From NCBI RefSeq assembly GCF_047663525.1, contig NC_092601.1, forward strand, positions 16,205,501-16,269,500: a DNA stretch of 64,000 bases. The letters run 5' to 3'. Below, one piece after another: positions 11,101 to 22,789 of this stretch. The stretch comes from Anas platyrhynchos (taxonomy: Eukaryota > Chordata > Aves > Anseriformes > Anatidae). Each line of letters opens with the position of its first letter. Position 1 is the stretch's first letter. Position numbers and translations under genes: made by a program. The notes under the pieces were generated by a model. The model saw only the letters and a program-made list of their open reading frames with translations, made no database searches and was not told the DNA's origin.

Positions 11101-14100
11101 GGCTGCAGCATCAGATTGCTCTCGGCGCGTGGAGGAACGTATCGATTGCTGCCGTCGGATCAATGGGCGCACGCAGAGCAATAAAAGCAGTGCCAGCAGG
11201 AGGCTCAGGACAGCAGGGTTCGGGGACTGCCCTGCAGGAGATGGGCTCATTACTTCCTGACCGCTTTTGCTCCCAGCTCCAGCACGATTTGCAGCAAGTT
11301 TCTGCACCCAGCCGGCAGCTTGGGGGGCAACGGGACCTTGCTGCGGGGTTGGGGTGACCCTGGGGTGCTGGGAAGGTGCTGGAAACCCCCCAAAAACCCA
11401 TCCCTGAGCCATCCATGGGCATCTCCTCTGAGCATTTCACTGGTGTCCATGCAAAGAAAGCCAGCTTATGTTAAAAAATTCGGATAGTGAGGCTTGAGCA
11501 CGCACGAGGGTTTGGCTGCAGCATGCCCGGGTGTGCGAGGTGGTGCCCGGCAGGCGGCGGTGACAGCCCACGAGGGGACCCTGTCCCCAGCCCTGCACTC
11601 ACAGCAGGACCCAGGCACAGTGCAGGCAGGAGGCTGGCCACGTCCCCTCCCAAATACCTCGAGTTAGGATGGACAAGCAGGGGCTCAGCTCCCCGTGCGC
11701 TGCAAATAGAGGGAACGGCGCTCACAAGGCACGAACAGGATCAGACCCTGGGTACACCAAGGGTGGCTGTGGCTGGGAAGCATCTGAGAGACCCTGGGGC
11801 TGCCACCTCCATCCCGGGGGACACTGGGGACCCGTCCCCATCCTGCCACCCCCTGGCTGGAGTCCCCGTGCCCCAGCCACGTCCCCCCTGCCGGAGGCCA
11901 CTGCTGTCCCCACGTTGCCAGGAGACTGTCCCCAGCTCCCCTTCGCTTTCTGCTTCTCTTTCTTTTCCCTTTTAACAAGAAGAAGAAGGAGGGGGGGGTG
12001 GAGGACAAAGGCCCAGACGTCCCGCGTGACGTCGCAGTTGCTGGGGAAACACGCGCAAGGCCTTTTCCTTGAATGTATTTGTTTTAACAAAGCCCTGTGC
12101 CATCTGCCCCTCCATCCCCGACCCACGGTGGTTGCTGTTAGGGGCAGGAACGGGGAGCTGGGGGTGTGGGGTGGTTCCCACTGACCCCCCCCCGGGACCC
12201 TTGGGCTGAATTCCCTCCCTCACACACACTGCACGGGGCACCCCGCTGTCCCCATGGGCAGCCCGTTTTTGTTGGGGGTGAAATGGCCTCAAAGAGCTTG
12301 GGGTTTTGGGGGTCTCTGAGGAGATTGCCCCTATTTTCCTGTCCTGCTTTCTAAGGAGCATCATCGGCCCCGAGGCTCCCAGCACTTTTTTCTCCCACTG
12401 CTGGGGGGGACGAGCACCGGTTGTTCATCGCTGCCCCCGGGTTTTTGCCTGCCCTCCTTGTGCCTGCTTCCCCCTGGCCCCTTGCCCGGGGAAAGAGACT
12501 GAAAAGGGCCAATGCACCCAGCTCCAGCTGGGGGAACAAAGAGCCCCTTGTCCCAGGCAGCCGGGGCAAAGTGCAGAGCCGGCTTCCCAGGCTTGTCCTT
12601 TTCTCCTTCTCTTTCTCCCACTCTGTTTTTCTGTGGGTTTGGGTTGGTTTTGTGTTTTTTTTTTTTTTTTTTTTAAAGACTTCTCTCCAAGAACAGAGTT
12701 CTGACCTCAAAAAATCACGCAGATCCGCCCGGCTCTTGCTTTGCCAGGCTTGGGGGAGAAGAAGGTAGAAATGGCATTAAATTAAATTATTTCTTGGGGC
12801 AGCTCATGTGGGAAGCACTGGAGAGCCTGAGCACTCCTGGGGGCACCTGGGGACCCCGACACACTGGGAGTCAGAGCTGTGGGACACCATACAGAAAAGA
12901 TGACCCATGTGGGAGGCACAGAGATGTTTTATGTCCAGCTAGACGTGTGCCACATCCGTGCATCAAGGCCATGGCTGTGACAAGGGCCCCATAAAGCAGG
13001 TGATGCTGGCCGGGAGCTCACAGGTGATGGGAATCTCCCCGAGCAGCTCATGGCCACAGGTTTCACCTGTGGATAGTGTAGAAAAGGGCCAGGTTGGCTC
13101 AGACCTTGGTTTAATGTCCTTAGAGATAGGAGCTGGTTTGCTGTGTGTCTGCACCCTCCTGTCCAAGGAGCTGGGGTGTCTCCAGGCTGGGTGAACCAGA
13201 AGGCTTTCTCCTTCTTGTGACTGTCAGGACTGCTTTTTGAATAGCTGAGGGATTGTATCCTGATGGTGGCATCCTGCCAGGAAGGATGAAGGAAGCAACA
13301 GGTGATGCTGGTGGTGGGGTAAGTCCTGCTGTGGTCCTTCTGGTTGTCCCTTGGTGGAGTGAGGCTCAGGAGCACATGTCTTGTGATGTCTGTGGTGACA
13401 GTGATGGAGGATTCGTGGTCCTGCAGGGCACAGCAACCCCTAGACCCTCTCAGTTCATGGTCTGGATTTGCCCTGATGAGCCTGGAGGCAGCACGCCTGG
13501 TGCAAAAGCCAGGGCTTGATCCTCAGGTTTGTGCCCATGCCTGAGCTGCTGTGGCATCCCCATAAGCTGGGGCTTGGTGTGTGCTCTGCTGCTGCCCTGT
13601 AATCTGGTAATGCTCCAGCTGCGGTCCCTGTAAGAGGCTTCATCCCTTCAAGCTCATCTGAGGCTTGTAATTAGCTCCTGAAGGCACAGAGCAGGGCTCT
13701 GCAAGCTGCTGATGCTTTCCACAGGGAAGCGCAGAGGCTGCTGCTGCCTGGCCATCTGCGGAGCCACCCACATGGGTGCTGCGTGGTGCCCTGATACCAA
13801 GCTGAGCCCCTCTTCCTGAGCCTGTTTCTTGGTGCCTGCCTGCTCCCACATGAACATATGGTGCTCCTGGTTTGGGAAGCTGAGCTGTGTGTGCTGTGAG
13901 CTCTCAGGCTGGCTCCCAGGCTGGGGGAGAGGGGTCAGGCACTATGAACCTCTCCATGGGCTTCTCCTTTTCCTTCTACTTTGACCCCAAACTGTCCCAT
14001 ATGAGCAGGGGCAGGAGGGCTGATGGCACAAGCTGGCACAGCATTTTCTTATGTATAGCTTCCTGGCAGCATGCAGAGAGCTGACAATTTGCACAGGGAG

Positions 14101-17100
14101 CATCCCAGCTAGAGCAGCTTTTGGGCAGACCACCAGCAGATGACCAGGTTCCTGCAGCCCCCAGTGCGAGCCCTGTTTCCCCAAAGCAAGGTGGATTTTG
14201 CTGCAGGTCAAACACTCCCTCACCACCTCTGATTGTCCCATCCCCATTTCATTCATTCCCAGAGCTCTGATACGTGGGGGTGTGCTGGGCTGGCACCAAA
14301 CAGTCCTTGTGCTGCAGGCTGAGAGATGCTGAGTGCCCCTGATAGCCACAACCATCCATCCACCTTCCCAACCTCTACATAGAGCTATCTATTTTTCTCT
14401 CTGGCAGGCTTTCTGCTCTCTCTACAGACAGCCTCTAACTCTTCCAAGGCAATTCACAACCCTGCAACTCCAGCAGAGCCGCTTGTTTATTCGCGACAGA
14501 TGGGATCGGGGAGTGTTTCCCAAATTACTTCCCGAGCTGGGACTTCTTGTTTCACTTGGTGCTCGTGAGACCTCAGACAACAGCTGATTAGTCACAAAAT
14601 GACGTCCCAGGTGCCTGGTGAATGTTAGCAGGGCTGCTTCCAGAGCTGAAACCTCTCTGTTATTCCCTGTTTGCTTGCTTGGGAAGCTGTTGTGCATGAT
14701 CCTCGCTGCATTACCCTGCACACAGGGGACAGTGGGACAGGTCCTGAGCAGGCTCAGTTTGGCTGAGCCCTGCAGCAGCCAGGAGCGAGCACGGTGGCCC
14801 CGTGGTGCAGAGGCATGGGGCAGGCTCCAGACTTCATCTCTGGCTCTTTCCTTCTCCATCCTGGCCTCTACCATGCCGTGGGATTAGTGTGTGGGTTGCT
14901 GTTCCTCAGGTCTGTAAGGTGTCTCTGTAGCATCCCCAGGGAAACGTAGCCTTGGTCTCCCTGGGGACTCCAGGGTGCTACTGAGCAGATATCTGTAAAT
15001 TATTCAGCAAATGCCTCTGGGGGATGGTGCATTTCAGCAGGCAGGTACTGTGGTTTCAGGCAGGATTATTTGCATCAAAGAGCAGGGCCCTGATGCACCT
15101 GTACCAGCTTGTGCTGCTGAGCACAGAGGGAGGCACTGCCCCATTAGAGAGCTCCCTCTGCACAAATATAAAATCCTCCCCTCACCAGCAGCAAGCCTGG
15201 ACTCCAAACTTCAGCAGGAGCACAGCCTTGGACCCAAACTTCCCTAAAGCTCAACTAATTGGTGTCTGAAGCGAGCAGCAGGACTGTGATGCTCGTGGTA
15301 CTTGGCCTCACCATCAGAAGGTGCCGTGCATCACATCAAGTCCCCCTGACCGTGGATTAGGAGAGCTATATGGAAATAATGAGCACTATGGAAACAAATG
15401 CTGAGGTTTGGGGTTTGGTTTCACCTGGAAAGCTTCAAGGGGAGGCCTGGCAGAGCCCTGCACCCTGCTGTGCCATATGAGGCAGCGGCTTGTGTTTTCC
15501 ACGTGCCCCGCTGACTGCTATCTCCTGAAACGGGCCGGGACGAGCTGTGCCAAGGAATCACACCAGGCTGACACCCAACACCTGCTGAGGGATGGAAAAG
15601 CCTGTCCTTCCCAGGGGCACGAGGCTCAGCTCAGCCACTGCTGCCCATCTCTGCCTGGCCCTGACCCTCCCAAGGGAGAGGAGTGGGGGGCTTGGGGAGT
15701 GCCCCCACCTCCAGCCAGCCATGCAGGTGATGCTCGGAGCACTTGTTGCCTTCCAAACACCAGGAGGCAATAAGAGCTGCCCTCTGTGTGCTGAGAACTG
15801 CCAGTAATTAATCCTATCGGTATCCTTAAGTGGGTATCTGAGTCAAACTGCCTCCAAAGGGTGGCTAATAGCTGATTTCTGGTGAGATGGGCTGATCCTG
15901 TTTTTCATTAGGTATTTCCAGGGGCCTCCCATCTCCTGGGGAAGCACCTTGCTAGCTGAGGAGGGTGTTGGGGGTCCTGCTGGGCACAGTGGGGACCCCG
16001 AGCAGCTCGGAGCTGCCACGCGGATGCTGGAAGCATTTCCCCTCTCCCCGCTCCATCCCACGCAGGCAGCGGGGGAAGCAGAGCTCTTGGAAAGCATCTC
16101 TGTGAGCGTGGGAGCAGGCGAGGGCTGTGCAAGCTTTCTTTGCAAAGGAAAACGGGGATCAAATCCTCCCCGTGCAGTAGCTCTGCCTGGGCTGTGAGTG
16201 TTTTCTTTGCATGTTTGGGGACTGAGCACCCCGATGTCCCCTCTCCCTCCCTTCTCCTGAGATGCTGGAGGATGGGGTCAGTGATCATCTCCTTGCTCAT
16301 TACTCAAGGAAGCTCTTCCCAGCTGCCTCCCATCAGACCCAGATGACTTTTTGGGCAAATACAGAGCTCAGCTCTCCATCCCCTCGTGCTGGTGAGGAGG
16401 TGGCAGTGTCCTCGCTACGGGCACCAGGCAGGTGAGGACAAGCCTGGAGCCACCTGCAGGGGCTCCTGCTGCTTCTGGACTCCGAATCCACGTGGGTTTT
16501 CCTTAGCTTGCAAGGCAAGACAAACAAATGCAGTACGACCTGGAGCCTTTTACATGGGCAAATCAAATCCTGAACTGCTATCAGTTAATTACAATGATTC
16601 AGTGCCCCGCGCAGCCTCCAGCTCCCCGCACAGCCCTTGCCCTGGCTGCTCCAGAGCTGCAGGAGCTGCCCAGATGCAGCATCTCCCTCCGTAATCGTGT
16701 TTCCTTTCAATTATGGCTCTCACTGGCCCGAGCCTGGGAAGCATTTCGTGTGTCTGTGGGCAGACTGGCTCAGCTCTGCTTGCTGCCTGCATGGCTGGCG
16801 GGCAGGCACCCAGCCACGACTGAATCCAGGGTGAAAAGCGAGCCAAGCGGTGATGTGCAGGGGGGATCGCTTACTGGCCCGGGGTGACCCGACCAGGGAG
16901 TTTCAGGGATGATGTGACTGGCACCCATCTGTTGCTCTGTGGGGAAACCAGCACGATCAGCTGGGAGAAAGGAGGAGAAATACGGGGGAATAACCATCAG
17001 GTGGCTGGTAACATGGGAGGAATTACGGCTACATGCATTCTGTAATGACGTGTTGGTGCCGTGGCTGAAGTCCCATCAGGCAGGGGATGATGGAGATCCG

Positions 17101-19315
17101 GGAACACCCCGGTGCCCTCCAGCCCTGAATTTTCTCCCCGTGGTTCTCCAATCATTCCTGCATTGATCCCACTGCCTTTCATCTCCTCATTCAAAGCCCG
17201 GTGCCTTTGCTGCAGCTCTCACACCACCGGTCTTTCATCGTGACGCCGTATTTTATTTATCCCCATTGGCAGGTGTATTGATGGCCAAGTTCCTCCTTTC
17301 TTGGTCCTCTCTCGAAATTAGATAAAAGACATTAAAAATGAATCTGTTCCAGGCTTTTCCATCACAAGGAAAACTTTTGGTGTATTTCTTTTTTTCCAAA
17401 GGGCTGAGGAGACAAGAGTTTCTCATCCTTTGAAAAAATAAGCAAGATGCTTTGATGCCTTGAAGGGCACGTGCCTCCTTCATGTTTTGTGCTGCTGTGA
17501 GCTTGTGGCTCCTGCTCACACCAGTCCCCATCCCAGAGCCTGGTCCCCAGTATGTGTAGGGGAGCTGAGAGTGCATCCCGGGCACAAAGGGAGGGGGAGA
17601 TTTGGGGTATTTCTTGAGATGTGGCACAGCAAAGCATCTGTGCAATGATGGGTGCGAGGAGCCTGGAGGGATGGGGATTAGCCACTGGTTATTTTTAAGC
17701 ACCAGGCTAAGAGGATCTCTGCGGTGATGTAGGAATCTCCAGGCAAACATCACGTGCTGGTGACCACATCAGCGTGTCTTGGGGTGAAAGCCAAGGAATG
17801 CCCCATCCCTGTCCCCACCTGGCAGCCCTGGTTCTGTGCGTGGGCTCCTGCGATGCCCTAACACCTGATGCCTCTTTGATAAATTGTCTCCATAAAGGAC
17901 CACGGTGAGGTTTGAGGATGCTGGTTTGGGAGGAAATCAAGGCTCTAGGCCGGCAGATGGCTTGTGCTGGGGGCAGCTCCTGCTCTGCCCCACAGCCTCC
18001 ATGGAGCGAACGTGTGGTTTGCCTCCTGCTGTGGGGGCACCGAGCTTGGCTCAGCTCCATCCCCACCACCCCTGTCCTTTGCATGCTAGCTGGGGGAAAA
18101 AAGCTTGATTTTTTTTTTTTTTCAAAGGATTTTTGGGCTGAGTGCATTGTGCAGACCTGTTGGCTGCATCTGCCCCCAGTGAAGGTAACCAGAAGGCAGT
18201 CACAGCATCAGGCTGGTCCTCAAGCAGGGGCTCAGGCAGCTTTTGGAGGTGCAAGCAGTTTTTTTTCCCCATGGGATGGCTGGAAAAAAAGAGGAGCTGG
18301 TGGCTTGGGGAGGACAGGAGGTCACCAGCACAGGGAAACATGCCTCAGGGTGCTTCTGTACGGAGCAACCAGCACCGCTCCTCTCCAGATCTCTTTTATC
18401 TGCCTCTAACAGCACCACTGGGAGGTTGGTAGGGGTGAAAGAAGAGCTGAGTGCCCCCAGGGATTTCTCTGAAGCGACAAAAATGTCCCCACCATGGTCA
18501 CAGGGGTTGGGGACAAAGCCTGTCCTCGGTGCCAGACCCCTGGAAGCCCCCCCCCAACACCCTGGCCAGGCATCAAGTGGCCTTTGGGTCCCGTCCCCGC
18601 GCCAAGTAGGTAATGCCAGGAGGTTTCCTAACAGCCCTGGGGAAGGATTTGTCATTGTGCAACCCCTGGCAGCCTGAAATCCCTGGGTATAGGCTGGGGG
18701 GGTCAGCTGGGTGCAGTGGGACCCCGGGGTGATGCTGGGACCCCCCCCCATGGGAGCTGGCACCCAGCAGGGGGGTCTGTCCCTGCTGAGAGCTGGGCTC
18801 CCGGTGCCCCTGCAGGGGGAGGACAGATGTGAAGTTAAAAATCAGTGTGGACTGAGGGGAAGTCCAGGACCGGTCCTTAAACCCAGCACCAACTCGGTCA
18901 GCATCCCTTTGTCTTGGCTGGTGGCTTTTGGGGTTAATTCAGCCAGACGGCACCCCAGCGACCCGCAAATCCCATCCCTGCTCAGCCCCTCCAGGGAGCG
19001 AGGGATCCCGGGGATGCTCCGAATCCCTTAGGGAGGCAGAAAGGCAGGCATCCTCATCCCAAAATACACCGTGTGCCCGCAGGTGAAGGGAGCAGCCCGC
19101 ACCTGCCCTGGGCTTTGAGGCACTCAGCATCTTTTGAAGGTCCCTTAGGGCTCGGTTTGGGATTTGGCTGGAGCCCTGCGGAGGGGCAGGGGCTGGGTGC
19201 CGTCCCGGGGAGCTGCCAGCACAGAGCAGAAAGAGAAGGGAAGGAAAACACCATGCTGAGGGCTTTACCTGGCGTAACGCGTCTTCTGGAAGTCCAGGAC
19301 TCGGGACATGAACAT
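7942..19315 (-). CDS. MMD2: MMD2, monocyte to macrophage differentiation factor 2 (PAQR10), seven coding exons
   Basis: Join, minus strand: 19315-19269, 10546-10465, 10030-9870, 9387-9313, 9118-9017, 8539-8470, 8145-7942. The exons sum to 741 bases, a 246-residue protein plus stop, the usual family length, with every junction in frame. The start [11 protein letters not shown] matches the known MMD2 N-terminus. It is a PAQR-family seven-transmembrane protein: hydrophobic segments near 44-59, 70-90, 109-122, 137-153, 159-179, 186-203 and 213-233. The family's metal-site residues are present: S83 and H87, D107, and H212 with H216 (H-A-I-W-H). In other vertebrates the protein sits in the Golgi and has been linked to Ras/ERK signalling there; any hydrolase activity is unproven. 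Intron 1 is 8.7 kb and the others are short. Identity is secure; the nearest alternative, the paralogue MMD, is less likely given the neighbours and N-terminus. Confidence 0.96.
8470..8539 (-). CDS. MMD2: MMD2 coding exon 6
   Basis: It encodes residues 156-179, transmembrane segment 5, and ends in phase 0 with donor GTAAGC. Confidence 0.95.
9017..9118 (-). CDS. MMD2: MMD2 coding exon 5
   Basis: It encodes residues 122-156, the loop L-N-L-R-E-L-G-P-W and transmembrane segment 4. The acceptor is TTGCAG and the donor GTCAGT. Confidence 0.95.
9313..9387 (-). CDS. MMD2: MMD2 coding exon 4
   Basis: It encodes residues 97-122, including H104-M-F-D107, the conserved Asp of PAQR motif B, and transmembrane segment 3. 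Its polypyrimidine tract is a TCTG microsatellite (9396-9413). Confidence 0.95.
9396..9413 (-). repeat. TCTG microsatellite forming the acceptor tract of MMD2 exon 4
   Basis: Four to five CAGA units (TCTG on the sense strand) end eight bases before the exon 4 boundary and make up its pyrimidine tract. Confidence 0.9.
9475..9745. repeat. AT-rich minisatellite in MMD2 intron 3
   Basis: About 270 bases are made of degenerate units around ATAAATGATATAAATCATA mixed with TAAAATAAAA words. Units are about 20-25 bases and vary in length. It fills most of the short intron between exons 3 and 4. Confidence 0.9.
9870..10030 (-). CDS. MMD2: MMD2 coding exon 3
   Basis: It encodes residues 44-97: transmembrane segments 1 and 2 and the first PAQR motif, S83-T-I-F-H87. 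The acceptor is TTCCAG and the donor GTACCA, a weaker than consensus site. Confidence 0.95.
10432..10460. repeat. GGGACA hexanucleotide repeat abutting the MMD2 exon 2 donor
   Basis: Nearly five GGGACA units overlap the last bases of the reverse-complemented donor (10459-10464). On the sense strand the intron therefore opens GTGAGTCCCTGTCCC. Confidence 0.92.
10465..10546 (-). CDS. MMD2: MMD2 coding exon 2
   Basis: It encodes residues 16-43, the cytosolic N-terminal segment with [13 protein letters not shown]. The acceptor is CTGCAG, and the donor GTGAGT runs straight into a GGGACA hexanucleotide repeat. Confidence 0.94.
10547..19268 (-). other. MMD2 intron 1, with candidate enhancer blocks
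   Basis: This 8.7-kb intron contains no further exon that I can support. Candidate non-coding elements by composition and motif density are about 11050-11200, 11990-12120 (two CRE-like words and an RFX-like word), 14450-14640 (a TGACGTC word) and 16520-16720 (homeodomain-like ATTA words). Poly-T tracts occur at 12655-12674 and 18110-18122. No recognisable transposon was seen in it. Confidence 0.5.
19269..19315 (-). CDS. MMD2: MMD2 coding exon 1
   Basis: It encodes residues 1-15 plus two bases of codon 16. ATG is at 19315-19313. The donor reads CCAG/GTAAAG. A second in-frame ATG two codons later could also serve, but the first matches the family. Confidence 0.92.
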
Positions 19316-19770
19316 CTCGGCACTGCCATGGGCGTCCCGGGCTGGTGGAGGGATGTAGCCACGGGTGGCTCAACGCGGAGCGAGGCTCCCGGGGGTCTCC
19401 GAGCCCCCTGAGGGCAGCGATGCCCTGGGGACCCACGGCAACTTCATGGGCTCCCACTCCGGGCTAGGGTGCTCGTTGGCAGGGCTGAAATGCCGAGGAG
19501 GAGAAGCGGAGGCCAGCCTCACCCCCCTGTTGCACAAGAGAAGAATACAAGGGGAAGGAAAAAAAAAAGAAAAAAAAAAAAAAGAAAAAAAAACACACAC
19601 ACAAAGGCGACCTAAGGGAGGCAGCCGGCGAGGGAGCCAGCCCTGCTCGCAGCCAGCAAATGGGCAAAGATGAGGAGGAGAAGAGAAGAAGGGGGGGGGG
19701 ACACACAAATCCCGTCCCGCTCCGCCTGGCCGCGGCAACCTGCGCGCTCTCCCTTATCCACCCAGACAGC
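19316..19770 (-). promoter_or_regulatory. Probable MMD2 5' UTR and promoter region
   Basis: This is the sequence directly 5' of the MMD2 start codon on the minus strand. It is GC-rich with CpGs and holds an interrupted A/T run at 19558-19602. A TATA-like word, TATTTTTA on the minus strand, lies near 19783-19790. No transcription start can be fixed from sequence. Confidence 0.4.
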
Positions 19771-22400
19771 TCTAAGCACGGCTAAAAATACCCCCTCCTG
19801 CCACCCCCGGCGGATCAAATAGCAGCAGTTTGGGATTGAAAACGTAATTAAAGCACGGCGGGGGGATGGAGGGAGCGGAGAGCGGCCAACTGTGGGTCCC
19901 AGGTCCGAGGCATCCCCGCCAGCCCTGGGGCAGGGCCAGCCCACCCCGGCATCCCCGGGGAGTTGCTGGGTTTGGTTTTGCTTTTATTTGTTAGATTTGA
20001 AGGATTTTGTTTGTTGTTTTCCAGGGCCTCCGGCAGGGCTGGGTGGTTTTGTCCCAGCCTGGGGAATTCGTGCTTGCCTTCATCCCCTTTCTGTCCTCTC
20101 CATCATCCCGCAGCCCCCAGAGGACTGCGTGGATGCACTGGGGGGCAGCGAGATGCTGACTTATTTCTGAGGTTGGGATGCTCAGAGGGGGGATGTAAAG
20201 GGTTTTGGGGACGTGTCTGCGAGCAGATGGCTGGCATCGTGCCCTCGTCATGCCAGGGACTGTGGGTGCCTTCAGGACAGCAGGTAAGGGACGAGAAATG
20301 TGACATGAGGCCAGCAGCACCTGGGGAAGGAGCTCATTTCCCCAGCACAACCTGTCCTTGCTGAGGCTGTAATAATGTTTGTGGGAGGAGGGTGGAAGGG
20401 GCACAGACATCTCCACCTGAAGGGTCAGGCTGATGTGGCCACTTCCATGGGAAATCAATCACACGCCTCTCCCCAAAGCTGAAACAATTAAAAATTTCCT
20501 AAAGCACACCACTTCCACCTTCCAAATCATGCTTTTAAGGTCTTTTTTTGTGTACAGATGAACTGTAAATCCCTAGAGAGAGGTGCACATATGCCCCTTA
20601 ACTTGAGGCATGAATGAATCCCCTGTGACCCCTTCCAAATGGGACCTTGTCCCCCCATAGGATGCAGAGTGGGGATGCTCTGTGTGCCTCCATGTGGTGC
20701 AAAAGGATCCGGGATCTGGTGGATCCAGCCTCCCTGCACAGTTCCCATCGTGGATCCAAGCCACCCGGGGGGGACCCGGCTGGGGACAGAGGGATCTGGG
20801 GCAGCTGAGCCCTGCTGAGGGTGCCAGGTCCAAGGCGCGATATGGGGTGAGATCATTCCCAAACCTCTCCCACGCTCTGCCACTGAGCTGGGAAGGGATT
20901 TTTTTTTTTTCAAATTCCTTCTTTCAAGATGACGAGGCTTTGGCAAAGGCTATTTAATGATGCCTGTTCCCTGCTTTACCTTTCTCCGGGCCTGGATGGG
21001 GGAGGAAGGGAAAGCAGAAAAAAGCCACATTGAACAAAATAACCCCAGGCCCTGAACCCCCGGCCAGGGGTGCTGGCAGAGGGCACCTGAAGCGAACCGT
21101 CAGTCCCGAAATAGATCCGTCTCAGAGGGCAAAAGGCAAATTGAATGAAAAATAAGTTACTATTTTTGAAGCCCGGCTCCAGTTGTTATGGCAACCAAAG
21201 CCTCGCGAATCCTGCTGGGGAAGGGCTCCGGCACCAGCGCTGCCTCCAGAGCAGGCGGCCAGGTGCTGGTGGGTGCTGGGACCAGTACCAGACCCGTACT
21301 GGACCAGTATTAGCCTGGATGCGTCCCCTCCCCACCTGGAGGCTTCCTTGAGCATCGTCTGGCCACCATGCCTGCTTGTCCTTGCTCCCCCATCCCTGGC
21401 TCTGTCCCCGCTTCCTTGCAAAGATCTGGTAATTGCTAATGATGGTACTGCCAGTTTCTTAATTAGGAGGGGCTCTGAATGGTATTTTGGTAATGTCACT
21501 GAATGGGGGTTCTTGTGTAAATGGAGGAACAGGTCATGAAGCCTCCCCCAAAACATGTAAGGTCCCAAATTGTGCAGGCATCCCACAGCTGCAGACACCT
21601 CTGTGCTGGATCCTGGCCGTTAATGGTGTGAATAACCATGATTTTGGGCACTGTGGTGGTGGCACTGGGCTGCCTCATTGCGACCGTGGCTTCCCACGAG
21701 GTTTTCCCCTGCATTCAGCCGATGGAGCCAGCAAGTAAGAGAAGAGCTGGAGATGAAATCTGTCATCCTACAACAGCAGAAACCTCCCCATGAGAGAAGA
21801 GGCTCTGTAGGGCAGCAGGAGCTGAGGGCCGGGGGCAGCAGCTGGGGGTGAGGGTGGGCGATGGTGGGGATCCCAGGGGGTCCCTTATGCTTTAGGGGGG
21901 CACCAGCAGCCTGTGTGGGATGGCTCGTGTGTGGCACAGGTGTGACAGGGGGTGCTGGAGCCCCCCAGTTTCACCAGTCCAAGCGCCACAGACACCAGTT
22001 CAGGAATCCCACTGGGGCTTGTGTCCCGGATTCATTCCCTCCAGACACAAGCCTTATGATTTTGATGCAATTTTCTAGATTTTCCAAGTTCCCTCGTCCT
22101 CGGTGGTTCGTTTTATCCCCTGAAGAGCCTCTCCCCGCACCCCAGTGCCCCTGTCTGTCCCCCCCTGCCAGCCGGGGCCCCTCAGGGCAGGCCCATTTCG
22201 CTGCCCCAAAAGCAGGGCACGCGGCCCGCTGTCCCCCTGCTGTCACATCCGCTGAGCCTGGAGGACCTCCGGTGGTACGAGGAGGAACTGCAAAGGCACC
22301 GGGGGGGCGGCTCCGTGCAGGGCTGGCCGCTCCCACGGCGACAACGAGTGGCCGCTGCCTGGGGACAGCAGGGACAACAGGGACGCTGATACTCCTCACT
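19771..22400. other. Head-to-head intergenic spacer between MMD2 and WIPI2
   Basis: It is mostly GC-rich unique sequence. I see no exon with paired splice sites, no RNA gene and no known repeat family. The open frames here, up to about 300 codons near 21.9-22.8 kb, look like by-products of GC-rich sequence. Confidence 0.5.
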
Positions 22401-22660
22401 GTCACCCATCCACCCGGCGACCCCGCTGGACCCTGCTTAGCTTTACAAAAGCTCCTCCACCAGCAGGCAACGCTGTGCTCCTCACGTGTCACCCATCCAC
22501 CTCCCTACCCTTGCGGGCCCTGCTTAGCTTCACAAAACCTCCCCCCCCCCCCCACCCTCTCAGTGCGGACGCGACTCCTCTGCGCGCCTTCACCCTCCAG
22601 CCACCCATCCACCCACCGACCCCCCCGTGCCCTGCTTAGCTTCACAACACCCCCCCTTAA
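22401..22660. repeat. Imperfect tandem triplication upstream of WIPI2
   Basis: Three copies share ACCCATCCACC followed 20-30 bases later by CCCTGCTTAGCTT and ACAA. CCCTGCTTAGCTT starts at 22431, 22518 and about 22629, so the spacings are 87 and about 112 bases. A 14-base C run lies inside copy 2. The array ends just before the CpG island. Confidence 0.88.
22483..22488. promoter_or_regulatory. CACGTG E-box, CLEAR-like, 5' of WIPI2
   Basis: The palindrome CACGTG sits in the context CTCACGTGTCA about 500 bases before the WIPI2 ATG. TFEB-family factors, which control autophagy and lysosome genes, bind TCACGTG-type sites. Binding here is inference. Confidence 0.35.
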
Positions 22661-22724
22661 CACAAGTTCGGCGCCACCACCGCCACCCCGCCGCCTGCGC
22701 GGCTCCTCCCCCGCCGGGGGCCGC

Positions 22725-22734
22725 GCGCATGCGC
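22725..22734. promoter_or_regulatory. NRF1 motif in the WIPI2 promoter
   Basis: A perfect GCGCATGCGC palindrome, the NRF1 consensus core, lies about 250 bases upstream of the WIPI2 start codon in the CpG island. Confidence 0.7.
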
Positions 22735-22789
22735 AGAGGCCGGACGGTGGCCGGCGGGGCGGGAGGGCGTAAACAAGGCGCTGGCGGCC

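Noticed and set aside
10570-11412. 280-codon minus-strand frame in MMD2 intron 1
   Set aside because: It is GC-rich intronic sequence with no recognised domain, and it overlaps several other equally long frames.
22401-22660. CRISPR-like array of direct repeats
   Set aside because: Only three imperfect copies with unequal spacing in vertebrate DNA; a minisatellite explains it.
21861-22772. 303-codon plus-strand frame before WIPI2
   Set aside because: It runs through the promoter-proximal tandem repeat and CpG island and ends in low-complexity P/T/R-rich sequence. No domain or homology was recognised.
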